DNA of 64,000 bases, taken from the NCBI GenBank assembly GCA_022496805.1, contig CM040087.1, forward strand, positions 11,110,001-11,174,000, in the 5' to 3' direction. Shown one piece after another: positions 23,644-36,800 of this stretch. Every line of letters begins with the position of its first letter. Positions within the stretch are counted from its first letter, which is position 1. The notes below the pieces were generated by a model. It saw only the letters and a list, made by a program, of their open reading frames with translations, was not told where the DNA came from and did not search any database. The translations under genes and the position numbers were made by a program. This DNA comes from Pohlia nutans (lineage: Eukaryota > Streptophyta > Bryopsida > Bryales > Mniaceae).

Positions 23644-23782
23644 AACGCCATATTCATTAAATTGGCCACTCTTATTTATATTGGCCGCCACACTATTCAA
23701 ATAAAGAGAGTAAATGAACTGGAATCACACTATTTGAGCGGCCAATATAATCAAGATTGGCCAATTTAATGAATATGGCGTT
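23644..23782. mobile_element. Small MITE, 139 bp, with 4 bp flanking duplication
   Basis: Terminal inverted repeats of about 25 bp start AACGCCATATTCATTAAATT. AGTG directly flanks both ends (23640-23643 and 23783-23786). A second inner inverted repeat uses GGCCAATATAA/TTATATTGGCC. The family is not recognised. Confidence 0.75.
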
Positions 23783-24639
23783 AGTGATGTCATGATTATG
23801 TTTTATTTTTTCTACCAAATGAAGGATGTGTTTGGTGAATTGTCTTTTCATTTTCTCTAAAGATAAAAATTATATATACATACCCATGTTGTAATGCAAA
23901 ACAAAACTAAAAAAACATGATCAAGAAACATGGACCCGGTTGCAAAGAATGTGAATTGAAAGAAATTGAAAATTTTGTGTATAGATGAAACGAGTCAACA
24001 AAACATACCAGTGAATGAAAATGGATGACAATGATATATGATGAGATATTGGATGATAATTGATGGATGGAAGATTTGAATGAAGACGTGACCATTTATG
24101 TGACGGATTTATGTCACACGAGTTGTTACATCGGCTCGTGACACTTTGCATTTAATATTATGTATACACACCATAGGGTGGTAGCAGCTCCAACACAAAT
24201 TAACCCTTAAACCCCCAAACGACCATTTTCTTGTCGCTGCTCAAATTTAACAGGCTGCTCAACATTTAAAAAAGTTTTATTTTATTTTATAAATAATGAA
24301 TATTTAAAATACCACATCAAGTCTACTTTCCAACCCAATTTGAATTATGTCAATCCGAGTTAAACTCCACATGGGAGAATTTTTCAAAGTAGATGGCTTC
24401 AACATCATCTTAGTGTTACAAAATTTGCTATTTGGGGAAAGTAATGATGTTCCTTTCATCATTTCTTTTGCTTTTCCAAAGTTTACAATAAATAAATCAG
24501 ATTTAACCAATCATGCTAAATTTTAAACCCTAAAAGTGAAAATTAGAATTTACACAAATTTTCAAAGGTTAATGCTTTCAAATTCATTAAAAAATATCTA
24601 AATTTATTTTTGGAAGTTTGACCGTACAGATAATTTGTA

Positions 24640-24760
24640 GAGATGATGCCCTACATTTTGTATAGTGAACCAAACTTCATTAAACATATGGAAGGCACAT
24701 ATTATAACACATTTATGTTAATACCCCTCCGGCTTTTAGGGGTTAATTGCAAATTTCAGA
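24640..24760 (+). repeat. Dispersed repeat, inverted copy at 53040-53160
   Basis: GATGCCCTACATTTTGTATA, AAACATATGGAAGGCACATA and CTTTTAGGGGTTAA are shared with the reverse complement of 53040-53160. The right end is a TTAACCCCTAAAAG terminus. No coding potential is visible. Confidence 0.75.
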
Positions 24761-25379
24761 AATCTACCACGTGTTGCTTTTTGATATGTAATTAATTACG
24801 TCTAAAAGAATTGACGTCACAGTAAAAAAAACACTGATTTCATATCTTAAAAGTGTCAAATTTATCATTAGCTTACGGTATATAATTTGAAGAAATAAAA
24901 GTAAGATTTTTCTTATGGGACATGAAAGCTATCCTTTGTCTCTTTGTAGTAGATTAAAAAAAACTATGGTTTTCAACAATTATTGTGCCTAGCTTTTTAT
25001 GACTTTGTGCACATATTTCGTGAAATTGATAAGATTATTACACTACTTATTCTATTTAGTTGAGATGTACTAACTGTTTTATAATGAATAATTTTTATGT
25101 AGGATGAATGCATTTACCAAGTATGTTTATGGATGTTCTCCTAGAGTTTTCGTACCAAATTTTTTAATCTTGGTAAAAAAAAAATTCTTGTGTAAAAATT
25201 TATAGCCCTAGGTAAATAGTTAGTGTGGCTCGAACTAAAGAGGATAATGGGTGTACACCTAGATGTTACACTTTTAGCCTTTAATGAGCCTGCATCCATA
25301 CAGTGAACGATGAACAAATTCAAATTATTCTCTTGACTACATACATGGACAATTTTCATCCATCCAAATTTTTCTTTGT

Positions 25380-25960
25380 ACTTGTACTATTTGATTATCA
25401 TTTGTATGGTATGGATTTTCAAAATAAAATACTATGGTTTTTTACATAATAGAATTGGTTTCTGTCAAGTTTCATTCTTCGTTCAAAAAGTGAGACCCTA
25501 AACTTGATTTTCTAAAATAAGCATAATCAAATAGTGGAAACTATACCATCTAGTAGTGCATTGAGTTTGAAATTCATTACAAAAATTTTTATTTAAAAAA
25601 TTGGTTTATTTGGAATTTTAATTCAATTTAAAAAAAAATCTCTTAAAATTTTAATTACAATTTATTCATAAAAACATACAATAAATCCAACCATATAGAT
25701 GTGATTTTCACATTGACATTTACAACTTTTCTTTGTACATCAGCTTCATTTTTGTTGTTCATCAAACATTTTATAACGCATCTTCGAACACTAGTAGGAT
25801 TTTGGTTCTTCATAACTGGTCCTTTGTTACTTAAATGGTCCAAAACAACTTCTTTTTTAAAGAATTGAGTCACAAAGAACCATTTAAGTCACAAAGGACT
25901 AGTTATAAAGAACCAAAATTCTATTAGTGGAAATCAATGTTGGATTGGAGCGTTAAAAGT
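25380..25960 (-). repeat. Dispersed repeat B with mini-CACTA insertion
   Basis: This matches the reverse complement of 54660-55090 through blocks such as AAGTGAGACCCTAAACTTGA, CACATTGACATTTACA and CATCAAACATTTTATAA. The copy here is interrupted at 25789-25929 by a CACTAGTAGG element; the other copy is not. Confidence 0.8.
25789..25929. mobile_element. Mini-CACTA, 141 bp, TSD GAA
   Basis: The ends are CACTAGTAGGATTTTGGTTC and the near complement ending TTAGTG, flanked by GAA (25786-25788 and 25930-25932). Reading across without the element gives ATCTTCGAA-ATCAATGTTG, aligning with the uninterrupted copy of the host repeat near 54690. A related element is at 60940-61068. Confidence 0.9.
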
Positions 25961-26186
25961 TCAGCGTTGTGTATTTTAGGACCAAATTCTTTTGTGAAAT
26001 GAAATATAATGATCATTGACAGATTGAATTCATTTCTATGTGAAGAAGATTTAGATGAAAACTTCTTTACAATAGAAGAGCTAACCGAAAAGAAGCTAAA
26101 ACTCATGTTAAGTAAGGTTAGTTAGAAATGAGTCAAAGGCATCCGAATCAATTGGCATGGTTTCCACTACATCCATAGATAGATAA

Positions 26187-26237
26187 CATGTTGAACTAGT
26201 TTTTCCGTCATAAAGACGGCAAAACTAGTTGAACATG
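26187..26237. repeat. Short palindrome
   Basis: CATGTTGAACTAGTTTT and its complement flank a short CGTC/GACG stem. The AACTAGTTT core resembles the centre of the MITE in the last SPT6 intron. Confidence 0.6.
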
Positions 26238-27019
26238 TATTTTAGTTGTCAGAGCAGGGTTGGCTCAATTAGAAGGCAACTGCGAGGTTGTTTTTGTGTG
26301 ACTGCTTTTAAGAAGCGGCTTGCAAGCCACTTCCAACATCTTTCACTCAACCTCCCCACTTTTTGGGTTTTACATATCCATCTCCATTTTGGGATAATAA
26401 CAACCCTAAAAACCAAGGAAAACAAAGTCTTGAACTTGAGTTTTCATTTTGGTTATAGTCAACAAGAGCATAGACTTCCATTCCTATAAATATTGGGCCT
26501 TGAAACTCATGTTTTGTTTTTGGTTAACTTAAGAGTTATCCAGTAACATCTCGTTTTCAAGTAGAGTTCAAGACAATGCAGTTCTCTTTTTATGATTATA
26601 ATTTATGACAATCATTGTTCATGAATAGTTTCCACGGTCATGGCTCTTGACTTTGGGGAACGTGTTGAAATTCTCCTTTAGCATTGGAGAGGTCACAAAT
26701 TTCAAACTTCATGATGGTGCATGGCTTAGCTTTAGATTATCCTCCAACTCACCATAGACTAGTTTTGCAGTATTTTTGAACTCAAAACAAGTCTAAAATA
26801 AGTTTAAGGCTCCTTTCCACCTTGAGACACTCTTTTTGGTTAACTCTAATGAAGAAGTTATCAAGATGAAAGTTCTTCAAGTTAGACACCAATGAGTGAA
26901 TCTCTTATATTAAGTACACAACGTCACGATACCATGTCACTAACCTACTTTGCATCCGTCATGATCCCATGTCACAAAATCATCCACATTTCACATTCAT
27001 ACCTTTCATCTAGTTTTTC
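26238..27019. other. Gene-free DNA
   Basis: Short frames (for example 26229-26489) show no motif. A fragment with GGTCATGGCTCTTG near 26637 resembles the end of the 22881-23374 MITE. Confidence 0.4.
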
Positions 27020-27215
27020 ATCATGTTCTCCATAGTTCCCATGATGTTCCCCAAAGCTTCACATGACAATCCATAGCCTTCTCTTCATGTTCCCTAGCAT
27101 TCCCTTCATGTTCCCTAGTATTCCCTTCATGTTCCTTCATGTTTCCTAATGTTCCCAAGTTCTCTTTATGTTCCCAAAGTTCCCATGTTCCTTTGTGTTC
27201 CCAATTGATTCCCAC
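27020..27215 (-). repeat. Degenerate minisatellite
   Basis: Imperfect repeats of TTCATGTTCCCTAGTATTCCC type (period about 20-21) run through the stretch. On the minus strand they read as Glu/His/Asn-rich peptides such as EHEGNTREHEGN. A protein-coding role is not supported. Confidence 0.6.
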
Positions 27216-27871
27216 GTTTGCAATGCAATGTTAGTGCATTGCAACAGGTTGTTTGCTAGTGGATTGTCAAAATGCTCAGTCCCAAATTTTGATATCAATG
27301 ATATAGCTGAATATTGGATGACTAAATGATTTTTTGTCCATACTAGATATTAATAACTTCATTGCTTATTGTGCCGCCTTGGAAAACTGAGAAACAAAAT
27401 AATATAAAATCAGTGCACGTGCTCATGCCATGGTGCGGCCTATTGGATTCAAGCTTCACCCACATCAATGTGGGCCTTAGTTCAAGATCACCAAAGACCT
27501 ACTTAAGTTTACTTTCGGTAACTCTGGATTCTCCGAATGACCACATGATGAGAATAAGAAATCAATGTTGATATAATATTCTCTGCTGCCGTGTGGGCAT
27601 CTGGCTCTTCAAGCAATAAGCAAATAGGTACAGATTTATTCCAGGGAATCGAGGCACATTCCCGGCATTCATTCACTGCTATACTTCCCATGAATTGTTC
27701 GGTACTCTAAGGTAGGATGTCCTAAAACCACCACCTCCCCCAAATATGACATGTAGAGTTTGCTTGGGGCCACCCCAGTGGAGACTCAAAACCATCAATT
27801 TTACTATTCAAGTAAACCAATGGCATGCCAAGCATTACGAAGAAGTAGTTGGTGGTTTTGGGTATTATTAG

Positions 27872-28472
27872 AGCATGGCCACCCATGCCTTCGCAGAGTC
27901 TCTCACACTTAAGTAATAGATGAAAAGTGCCAAGGGCCCTTCAAAAATATCTCTTGACTATCAATCTTAGCGTGTTAGAGTATTCCTACCCATGCACGCT
28001 AGGACTAACTCGTTGAAATTATTCATCTACGTTTGAAGGGCCCTTGTACTCATAGTCCCCCACCCTTGCACGTCCCTCACATATCAAAAGTGCACATCAA
28101 ATAGTCAATGAACCAATCACAAGTAAAATGTGAGGATATAGTCAACTAGATAATGATTTGAAGGCCCAATTTTTAACACGCTAGGATTGGGAGTCAAGTG
28201 GTATTTTGGAAGGGCCCTTGGCACTTTTCATTTACTTCTTGAGTGTGACTGACTCTGGGAGGGTATGGGTGGCCATTAGAAAATGGGCCTTCAAATCACT
28301 ATTCAATTGAGTATATCCTCACATTCTACTTGTAATTGGTCCATTGACTATTTGATGCACTTTTGATATGTGAGGGGCGTGCAAGGGTGGGGGAGTACAT
28401 GTGCAACAACTCTTCAAATGTAAATGAATAATTTCAACAAGTTAGTCCTAGCGTGCATGGGTGGGAATGCTC
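27872..28472. mobile_element. Complete Tourist-like palindromic element, 601 bp
   Basis: The ends are GAGCATGGCCACCCATGC and the complement of GAGCATTCCCACCCATGC, flanked by TTA on both sides (27869-27871 and 28473-28475), the PIF/Harbinger target. The interior is a long inverted repeat: 27968-28190 recurs in reverse complement at about 28240-28472. A transcript would form a hairpin over most of the element. Confidence 0.9.
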
Positions 28473-29967
28473 TTATGAGTGAAAATTAGTACCTCATGGT
28501 GTGAACATGGGGAAACTTAGAGGTCTAATTTGAGTCACAAAATTCTTTTTACTTTGAAAATTTGTATCAATTTTAATATTGGTAATTGAATTGCAAAAAG
28601 TTATGCATTCCTTAAGAAATATTTTTTCTAATGACCATTTTTTTTCTCATAAATAACCTTATTAAAACAAGGCCATATTTTTAAGTTGGTGGTTTTAGGA
28701 CATTCAACCTTACTTTGTGCTAAATAATGCGCGTGGTACTATTTCTAAAGACACGTTCTATTTTACAAAACCATGAAATTGACAAGGATTGAATTTTTCG
28801 AATGGTTGAAATCCTCATTTCGCACTGATTTTACATTTTAGTGTCACCTTCACTAATTACCGCCCCTCACTATTAGCAAAAAGTAATGTAGTTTAGTCTA
28901 CTGGTCGTTCAGAACATGCCCTTCACTTTTGGATTGAGGAGGATCATTGAATTTTCTTAGGCTCAGTAGCAAGTTAGTACTCATGATGGTCTTTTTACAA
29001 TTTATATTTTATATTAACAAGCAATCTATGAGTCAACCAGAGAGAAATGACTAATTCTAATGGTTCCAACAAACTTGGTTAAATTTGAAAATTGAAAACT
29101 CAAAATATGGTTTACATAATTGGATTATATACCATATTAGAAAGTGAAAGTAGTTTGAAATACACTGAAAACTCCATTTTCTTCATAGGTATAGTTTTTT
29201 TTCATTTTGAAACACACTACAAAGTAGGTCATGCGTCAAAAGGTGAGTTTAAGCCAAATCATTTCATGTCAATGACTCAATTTAATGCAAATTAGAATCT
29301 TATTTCATCTTTGTATCACATTAAACCTTTTCAAGACGAAAACAAAACAAGTCCACTACACATTGTTTTTCAAAAATTCATAGAAAATTCTGAAAAGTTT
29401 AGGGAAGGTGAGTAATAAGATGGAGAATAACCTTTAAATGCCCATGTGGACTAAAGTGTCTATTTTCATATCTCATTAGTTCTCAAAATTTTGACGAGTT
29501 TGTAACTTTTAAGTCCAATGAGTCCAACCTTGCAAACTCTCACCAAAAAATCTTTTGAATAATTTATCAGATTGGGGTTATGTAAGTTGCTATTAGTTTC
29601 ATAAATGCCAAGGTTTAGTTCAAGTACATCCGGATTCAATATGTCAAAAGCCACCCATCAAGCTCTTTCTCTAGTTGCCTCAATGATTGTTTGTTAATTT
29701 CTACACATTTATGGATTGTCCAAATATAGCTTATCATTTATTTTTTAATTTTGATAATAGAACCTTGCTTGTTGAAAAAACCAAAGAAGGTAATGTACAA
29801 CTATTATTCATACATTGAATTCAAAATATCCCTCATAAGACACACAATTTGCTATTTACACACTTCGCTATATAATCATGAATTTGCCAACATGATACTC
29901 AAACACATAATTTTTTTGTCTAATTTTTAAAAAAACCCAACGATTATTGTCTTTTTTCAATCCCATA
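28473..29967. other. AT-rich gene-free DNA
   Basis: No gene, terminal repeat or array is recognisable. Frames such as 29092-29295 have no motif. Confidence 0.4.
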
Positions 29968-30970
29968 CATTGTAAACAAACAATTATTTTAATTATTTAT
30001 TATTCTTATCTTTGTCTTTTCTTTATCTTTTTTATCTTCTCTTTTTTAGCTTGATTTCTTTCTTGTCTTCCTCTTGTCTTTTGTCCTGTCTTCCATTTTG
30101 TCTTTCTTTTTGTCTTTCTTTTTTCTTCTACTTTTTCCTCAGTTGTGGCTGCTGAACCCTAAACAATGGGAGCAAAGGAAAACAAAAAAAAAAACAAAAA
30201 AATAAAAAAAAATAAAAAAAAATTGTTATTTTTTATTTTGTTTGTTTTTTTTGTTTTTTTACTTTATTTGGCCGTGGGGTATTGTTGAACCCTAAATGGT
30301 AGCCGCCAAAAAAACAAAAAACTTTTTTTTTAAACATTTGGTATTTTTAGCCATTGGGTGCACGGTCGCGCACCCAAAGACTCTTCCATCTCCCTCATCT
30401 CCATCTTTATCTCTATCTCCCTCTCTATCTTCATTCGTATCTTCATCTCTATCTTCACTCGTATCTTCATCTCTATCTTCATCTCCCTCTCCTTCTCCTT
30501 CTCCATCTCCCTCCCCTCCTCATATATATAGGGGAGAGGAAAAAGTCTCTCTCATTAACTCTCCCACTCCCTCTTCCTCCTCTCTCATGTCCCCTGTATA
30601 TATGAGGAGAGGGGAACGAGATGAAGAGGGAAAAAAAAGATAGGAGGGTCTTTGGGTGCGCGGCTACGCACACTATTGGCTAAAAATAGAATATTAAATA
30701 TTATTATTATTATTATTATTCTTTTTCTTTTTCTTTTCTCCTATTGTTTAGGGTTCAGCCGCCATAGTTGAAGAAAAAGTAGAAGAAAAAAAAAGACCAG
30801 AAAGAAAATGAAAAGGAAGACAAGAAGAAAGACAAGAGGAAGATGAAAATGAAGACACGAAAGAAATCAAGATAATTTTTTATTTTAAATAAACAAATTT
30901 AAAATATAAAATAAAATAAAAGATAAAGATAAGAATAAAAAATAATTGAAAGAATTATTTGTTTACAATG
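29968..30970. mobile_element. TA-flanked palindromic element, 1003 bp
   Basis: The ends are CATTGTAAACAAACAATTAT and its near complement, flanked by TA (29966-29967 and 30971-30972). The left arm is strongly pyrimidine-rich and the right arm purine-rich. Blocks such as GCTGAACCCTAAACAATGGG, TTTTTAGCCA and CACCCAAAGACTC recur inverted around a centre near 30480. The Ser/Pro-rich frame 30296-30643 is a reading of the CTT/CCT-rich arm and not a gene. It fits a Tc1/mariner-type foldback element. Confidence 0.75.
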
Positions 30971-31677
30971 TAAGTGATTGTAGAAAGACAACTTAAGTTT
31001 GATGTTTTTTAGAGAAATATTTAGTGAATTTTTTTTAAAGTCAGACATGCTAATGAAATGAGCGCACTTGGTCAAGTGCGTAGATAGGGAATTGGGTGTT
31101 GTAATTGCATTTAATAATTTGTCTTTGCAAAACTGCCCAATTTGGAAAGGGCTATTGACATTTAGGGATCAATTTCCTAAATGTTCATTTTTTGAACGAT
31201 GAACAAACTTCATCCACGTATTCTCATACGTCATGCACTTTTGCAGTTTTGATCATTACTACAATTTTTATGGGAAGTTAACTTCATGTATATGTGAACT
31301 GATTAGAAAGGGCATGATTTGTGGACTTTTTATGCCTCATTTCATATTGCACTCATTTACAAAAAAATTTAAGATTTTAGTTCAATACGAATGAAAAGTG
31401 CTCTTGAAAATTTTAACTCGTAAATCAAGCAACCAAAAAATCTCCAAAAATAAATATAATTAAAGTATTACATTTCAACCCATCACAACAGGTTTCATCC
31501 ACTGATTGACTATATCTTATTTGTAATCAAATTACAAAAGAATTTTGAATTTTAAGTTTCAAATTTCATACAAAAATGTTTGTGATTGCAATCATATATC
31601 TAATCGTATGGATAAAATCTAAAATCCATAACATACAACTTTTATTCATACATTGAGTTCAGAACATCCTTGTTAGT

Positions 31678-32270
31678 TGCATTTTAACCCCTAAAGGACC
31701 AAGGTTGATTTTCCAATGTCGGTCAGCTCAGTATGGAATGAGTGTTGATCCTCGATTTTTGAGATTTTTTGTGGTGATTCTACTCTTTGTAACAAAGACG
31801 GGATGGTAATTTTTGTACATTGGTGATGTATAGATCAAAAGATACAATCATACAAAGGTAAAAAACCTAATTGCGGGCAACTCCTAAATTTTTTCATTCA
31901 ATGAACTATGCATCTGAATCTTTGTACACAATGAGCTAACACCCCTATATATAGAACTGTCAAATTTGTTTTACCAAATTTGAGACTAAACTTTGCATTT
32001 TCGGCATTTTTTGAAAGTTTCAAACTTGGGCAGCAAGCCAAAAAAGAAAGTGCAACCAACTTTGAAGCAAGCTTATCAATCTTACTATTGAAGAACCTTG
32101 AATGGTTGAAAATTTGTAGCTTGTGACATATTCAAGTTGGTTGAAATATCCTACGGTTGAATTGGTCAAAAGGATTTTAGATCAAAAACTATTTGTCTTT
32201 CTATGAGAAGGTGTACTTTGGAGTGTTTGGAGAAAAACATAGTTGTGATCCTTTAGGGGGTTAAAATGCA
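31678..32270. mobile_element. TTAACCCC-ended inverted-repeat element, 593 bp
   Basis: The left end is TGCATTTTAACCCCTAAAGG and the right end its complement with one extra G. No coding frame is present. No longer flanking duplication is obvious, so the exact borders are approximate. Confidence 0.65.
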
Positions 32271-32502
32271 TCTTTGCAACTCTCCAAATATAAAGAGGGT
32301 TGTGGATATTTAGGAGTTAAGCAATGGGTTTAAAATGGATGAAGTAAAATGTATTTTCTTAAACTAGTGAGACAAGATGATGAGTTCAAAGTTACATGTG
32401 GTGTTTGGCTAAATACATTGACTTTTCAACCAGCCAAAGAACAAAGTTTGCAGACACTAACTTAGTTTGTCACCACTAACTTAGTTTGTCACCACCATCA
32501 AC

Positions 32503-32697
32503 CTTAACCCCGGAAGAACCAAGGATTCATGGTTTTGAAATGGAAAATTCAACTAACCGTGTTGTGAAAATCATAATTTAGATGGGACCAAAATTTTATG
32601 ACATTGGTATCACTGAAGAATATTGATTATGTTGGTAAAAAAAACAAGTAAAACAAACATGAGACCCAATTTGGGCTTCTTGGTGCTTTAGGGGATA
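32503..32697. mobile_element. TTAACCCC-family short element
   Basis: It starts TTAACCCCGGAAGAACCAAG and ends with GCTTCTTGGTGCTTTAGGGG, imperfect inverted repeats. The interior GTTGTGAAAATCATAATTTA and GATGGGACCAAAATTT match the other copies. Confidence 0.7.
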
Positions 32698-33275
32698 AAA
32701 ATGAGGGTTTGTAATGATACATGATTTTAATCATAAAAATTCAACATGATGTTCTTGAACAGAAAAATTAAAAGCCATGATTCTTGGTTTTTTACAAATT
32801 TCTGTTGCTGAACGACAGTGAGTACTCACTGGCTCCTTGCACTGATAATCTGCAACATAGTTGTATACATCCATAATTCTGCAGCATTATTGATAGAATG
32901 ATGGAGTTGTTGCTCATGCCTGATTATGCTTTACTACTACACTAAGTATTGCCATTATTGTGGGACGCACTACCTATTTACTCAAGGCTATTATTTTTCT
33001 TACGAGGCAAATATTTTTACCAATGTCAAACATATTGGTACTACTGATGTAGTAGAATGTTCATGAACATATTTCATAAAAATGTTCACCTTGCATAAAA
33101 AGATGTAGCTATTTGAAAACAATTAATGTGTCTCACAATAATAGCAATAATCGATGTAGTGTTTGTTCGTTCATTAGCAGAATAGTGTTGAATAGCAGCT
33201 TCTACATAGAATTACAACTCCAGCCTAATGTATGTGCAAGGTATGTGCACTTATAATCAACACTTATTATAAATC

Positions 33276-33395
33276 CACTAGTAGAAACGGTAGCATTGTC
33301 GAGGGAGATGCCTAGGCAAGTAGTGCCCAATTCCATGCATGCACAATGATTTTGTTTGGGCATGTCCATGGGGAGCGCCACCTTTTCTACTAGTG
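33276..33395. mobile_element. Mini-CACTA, 120 bp, TSD ATC
   Basis: The ends are CACTAGTAGAAACGG and its imperfect complement CCACCTTTTCTACTAGTG, flanked by ATC (33273-33275 and 33396-33398). A sister copy is at 50753-50872. CACTAGTAGAAA is a widespread plant EnSpm terminus. Confidence 0.85.
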
Positions 33396-33654
33396 ATCCA
33401 CTTAACTCAACAAGGTTGCCAAGGACCCAAAGTGTCTTTTGAATGATGTCCATTGACTCCATTTCCTAGTAGAAAATTTATATACTTTTCTAGTTGTCCT
33501 TGCTACTTTCTAAAGATCATTTTGGATTTTTCAAAGTAACTTTGAAATTTATACAAGTTCTCAATTGCAAAAAAAAATTAAAAAATTAAAAAATTAAAAA
33601 ATTAAAAAATAAATCAATGTGGTATATTGTGAATTGTTTTGCTTTTCATTTTTT

Positions 33655-33780
33655 TTTGTAAAAAAATAGATAGATAGAAACTTTGGTTCTCTTTTGAGGC
33701 TCGCATGAATAAAGTGTCTGTTGGTAATGCTAATGACCCAATGTCCACCGGAAAAAGGGCCATTGGATTGTACCAAAACT
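33655..33780 (-). repeat. Partial copy of the 58/59 kb repeat
   Basis: A GATA microsatellite, then AAACTTTGGTTCTC, GAATAAAGTGTCTG and AATGTCCACC, match 58020-58110 and 59225-59310. On the minus strand the microsatellite would be a 3' tail. Confidence 0.55.
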
Positions 33781-35814
33781 TAGTTTAGGAGTGCAAGAAG
33801 TGATTTGTATTGGATTTGAGACCAATTGACAAAATATAGCGTGAGCATGAAGTCTAGTTTTCACTAAAATTTGAGTTCTTTCAAAATTCTTAAAATTTTA
33901 GTCTATATAAATGTGTTTAGTCTTTCAAGTTTAGTTTTAAAATGATAAGATGTTTACATTTGAAGCTGAATTTAGCAATGCACAAATAAGTGATAGTAAG
34001 GTCAACCAAAATTAAAACACAATTCAAATTGAAAATGATGTGATGAGCTTTTTGTAGTTATCAAAAAGCGTAGCTTGGCTACATGATAACTACTAGTTGT
34101 GCGAAGAGCCCAAAGTTTCCATTTTTGTTCATTTACCAACTTGTGATGTTAAATTTTGGTCCAAATGTAGCTGTTGATATTCATGCAAGGTCATAATTAG
34201 ATGTACATATCTTATAGGCGAGCTGACATAAATGAAGTGTTTGATTAGAAGCAAATTCTATCATTGATGCCTCTTGGAGGAGGTGAGACTCTATCTTTTC
34301 ACAAGATGCCAGGATGATATGTCATTATGAATCATTCAATTTTCTGGTATACCGTAGTACCATAGTTGGGTCGCCAAAAAATAGTTCCAAAAATATTGTA
34401 ATAAACAGGAAATTATGAGGACCAAAAAACAAATATGGAATTTTTGTAGTTTGATGTTTAATAGAAATATATTTTGATGTTTCTAAGCCATTTAGGGACA
34501 TTTTGGGACATTTTGAGTCATTTTGAGTCTTTTTTTTTGCTCATTAATGAAAATCAAGACATTCGTTTTTTAGGGACGAACCTTGTTTGTCAAAAATTAT
34601 TAAACATTCGTTTGGAGAGGTGGCAACCCAACTGTGGTACTATTGTATACACAATAAGGTTCCTATAATGATTGATGTTACTAGATCATGTTGGAGATTG
34701 ATTTTGAATTGGTGTTGAACTAGTGTTGAACTAGTATCTCACGATTTTCATTGAAATGAATGAATTATAGTCATTATAAGAAGTAGTGGACTTTATACAT
34801 GTATTTAAAACGATCCATTACTAGCATAAAACCACTTTGTTTTGGTCCTTTCACCTTTAAATGTTGTATTCTTCCTTTTAAAATGCCATTTGCCTTGAAA
34901 TTTTGGACTTTTGACTTAAAATTTACCTTACACTATTTTCTTTAACTGAAATCAACATCAAATTACTTTACATAAAGAATGATTCATAAATGCTACTCTC
35001 ACATAAATGCTACATAAATAAATAATTAACTAATTAATTAAATTGTAATTGGAATGAGATATTGTTATTGCAAATATGGCTTGTAGAAACTACATCTTCA
35101 CTTATTTTCATATATGTAGTAAGAAGCATCAAATCTCTACTAAGACTAAGGTCTTACCCAATTAGTGCAATAATTAGGTTTTTTTTCTTGCACTCTTCTA
35201 AGTAGCTCATCACATTCTCTTTTTCAATAACTTTGACCCGCCCTCTAAAGCCATACTAACTTGTAATTTGTTCTTTATTTTTCTAATTGACTCAACCATT
35301 CGAATAAATAAATAAATAATTGAGATAAAGCATTGGCAATGGCTACATCTACAATCAGCAATAGATTTTTTAATTTATTTTTAAATGCCAAAAAAACAAA
35401 AAACAAACAAACAAACAAACAAAAAACAAAAAAAACAAAAACTGACAAAGTTTGAGTAAGTAGCTACACTAAAAGGTGTATTTAGTGTCTTGGGAGGATG
35501 GGTGTCTTTTATTACAATTCATTTAAAGGTGAAGCAAAATAGTGTTCCTACACTACATAAAGGTTTGCCACTTGTTATTCCCACTTTCATTGAGACTATC
35601 ATGTTCTTTCAAAGTAATGAGAGTGACATCAAATGGCATGAATTTGATAGGATTTTGGTAGAATTCAAAGAATTTTCTTATCTTCAAATGAAATGGAAGC
35701 TTGCTCACTATGGGATGGGTTCCTTTACCTAATTGACATTTGAGTTCTTTGGTTTTAGTTGTTGAAAATTCAAAAACAATCTTCCCTGGAGACTTGTTCC
35801 CCTGGTTCAATGTA
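33781..35814. other. AT-rich gene-free DNA
   Basis: No gene is recognised. An A-rich AAAC microsatellite lies at about 35390-35445. The frame 35490-35732 (80 aa) has no identifiable motif. Confidence 0.4.
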
Positions 35815-36800
35815 CAGTGGGGTGACACCGAAATTGGCCCTTGTGCAATTCCAGGGAAAGTGCCCACACTGCTGCCAACTTTGACACCTCCCGAGCGCTA
35901 GAAAATTGTTATTTATACATGAAATTTTAGACACAAAATCATTGTTATGTTGACAACATGTGTACCAAATTTCAAAGCTAGAAGATTGATACAAAAAACG
36001 ATATTTAAGATTTACTAACAAGGGGTAGCTGTAAGAAATGTTTCCCAGCTGCCAACTTTGACACGCTCCCAAGGATTGAAGGATTTTTTTTTCACATGGA
36101 ATTTTTGGGGTAGGAAAATCTTTATGTTTTTTACACAAGCAAAAAAATTCAAGTCCAAAAGACCCACAAAAAAAATGATATTCCAAATCTACCAACAAGT
36201 GTAGTTGTGAGAAACAAAGTCGCTTCACAACTACGTTGGTAGATATAGAATAATTATTTTTTGTGTATCTTTTGGCCTTGAAAATTTTCATACATGTGAT
36301 CAACATCATAAAGATCATGTGACAAAAATTTCATGTTGAAATAATAGATTATGAGCCCTAGGGAGGCTGTCAAAGTTGGAAGTTGTGAAGCAACTTTGTT
36401 TCTCACAACTACACCTATTGGTAGATTTGGAATATCATTTTTTTGTGGGCCTTTTGGACTTGAATTTTTTCACATGTGTAAAAAACATAAAGGTTTTTCT
36501 ACTCCAAAAATTCCATGTGAAAAAAAAAATTCTTCAATCCTTGGGAGGGTGTCAAAGTTGGCAGCTGTGAAATATTTCTTACAGCTACCCCTTGTTAGTA
36601 AATCTTGAATATCTTTTTATGTATCAATCTTTTAGCTTTGAAATTTGGTACACATATTTTCAACATAACAATGATTTTGTGTCTAAAATTTCATGTATAA
36701 ATAACAATTTTCCAGCGCTCGGGAGGGTGTCGAAGTTGGCAGCAGTGTGGGCACTTTCCTTGGAATTGCACAAGGGGCCAATTTCGGTGTCACCCCACTG
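35815..36800. mobile_element. TA-flanked foldback element, 986 bp
   Basis: The ends are CAGTGGGGTGACACCGAAAT and its complement, flanked by TA. Each arm contains copies of a module around GGGAGGGTGTCAAAGTTGGC followed by GGTAGATTTGGAATATC-like sequence, so the element is both palindromic and internally tandem. The open frames on both strands are translations of these modules. It resembles a Tc1/mariner-type foldback element. Confidence 0.8.

Noticed and set aside
30296..30643. Ser/Pro-rich 115-codon frame
   Set aside because: It is a translation of a CT-rich arm of a palindromic element, with low-complexity repeats only.
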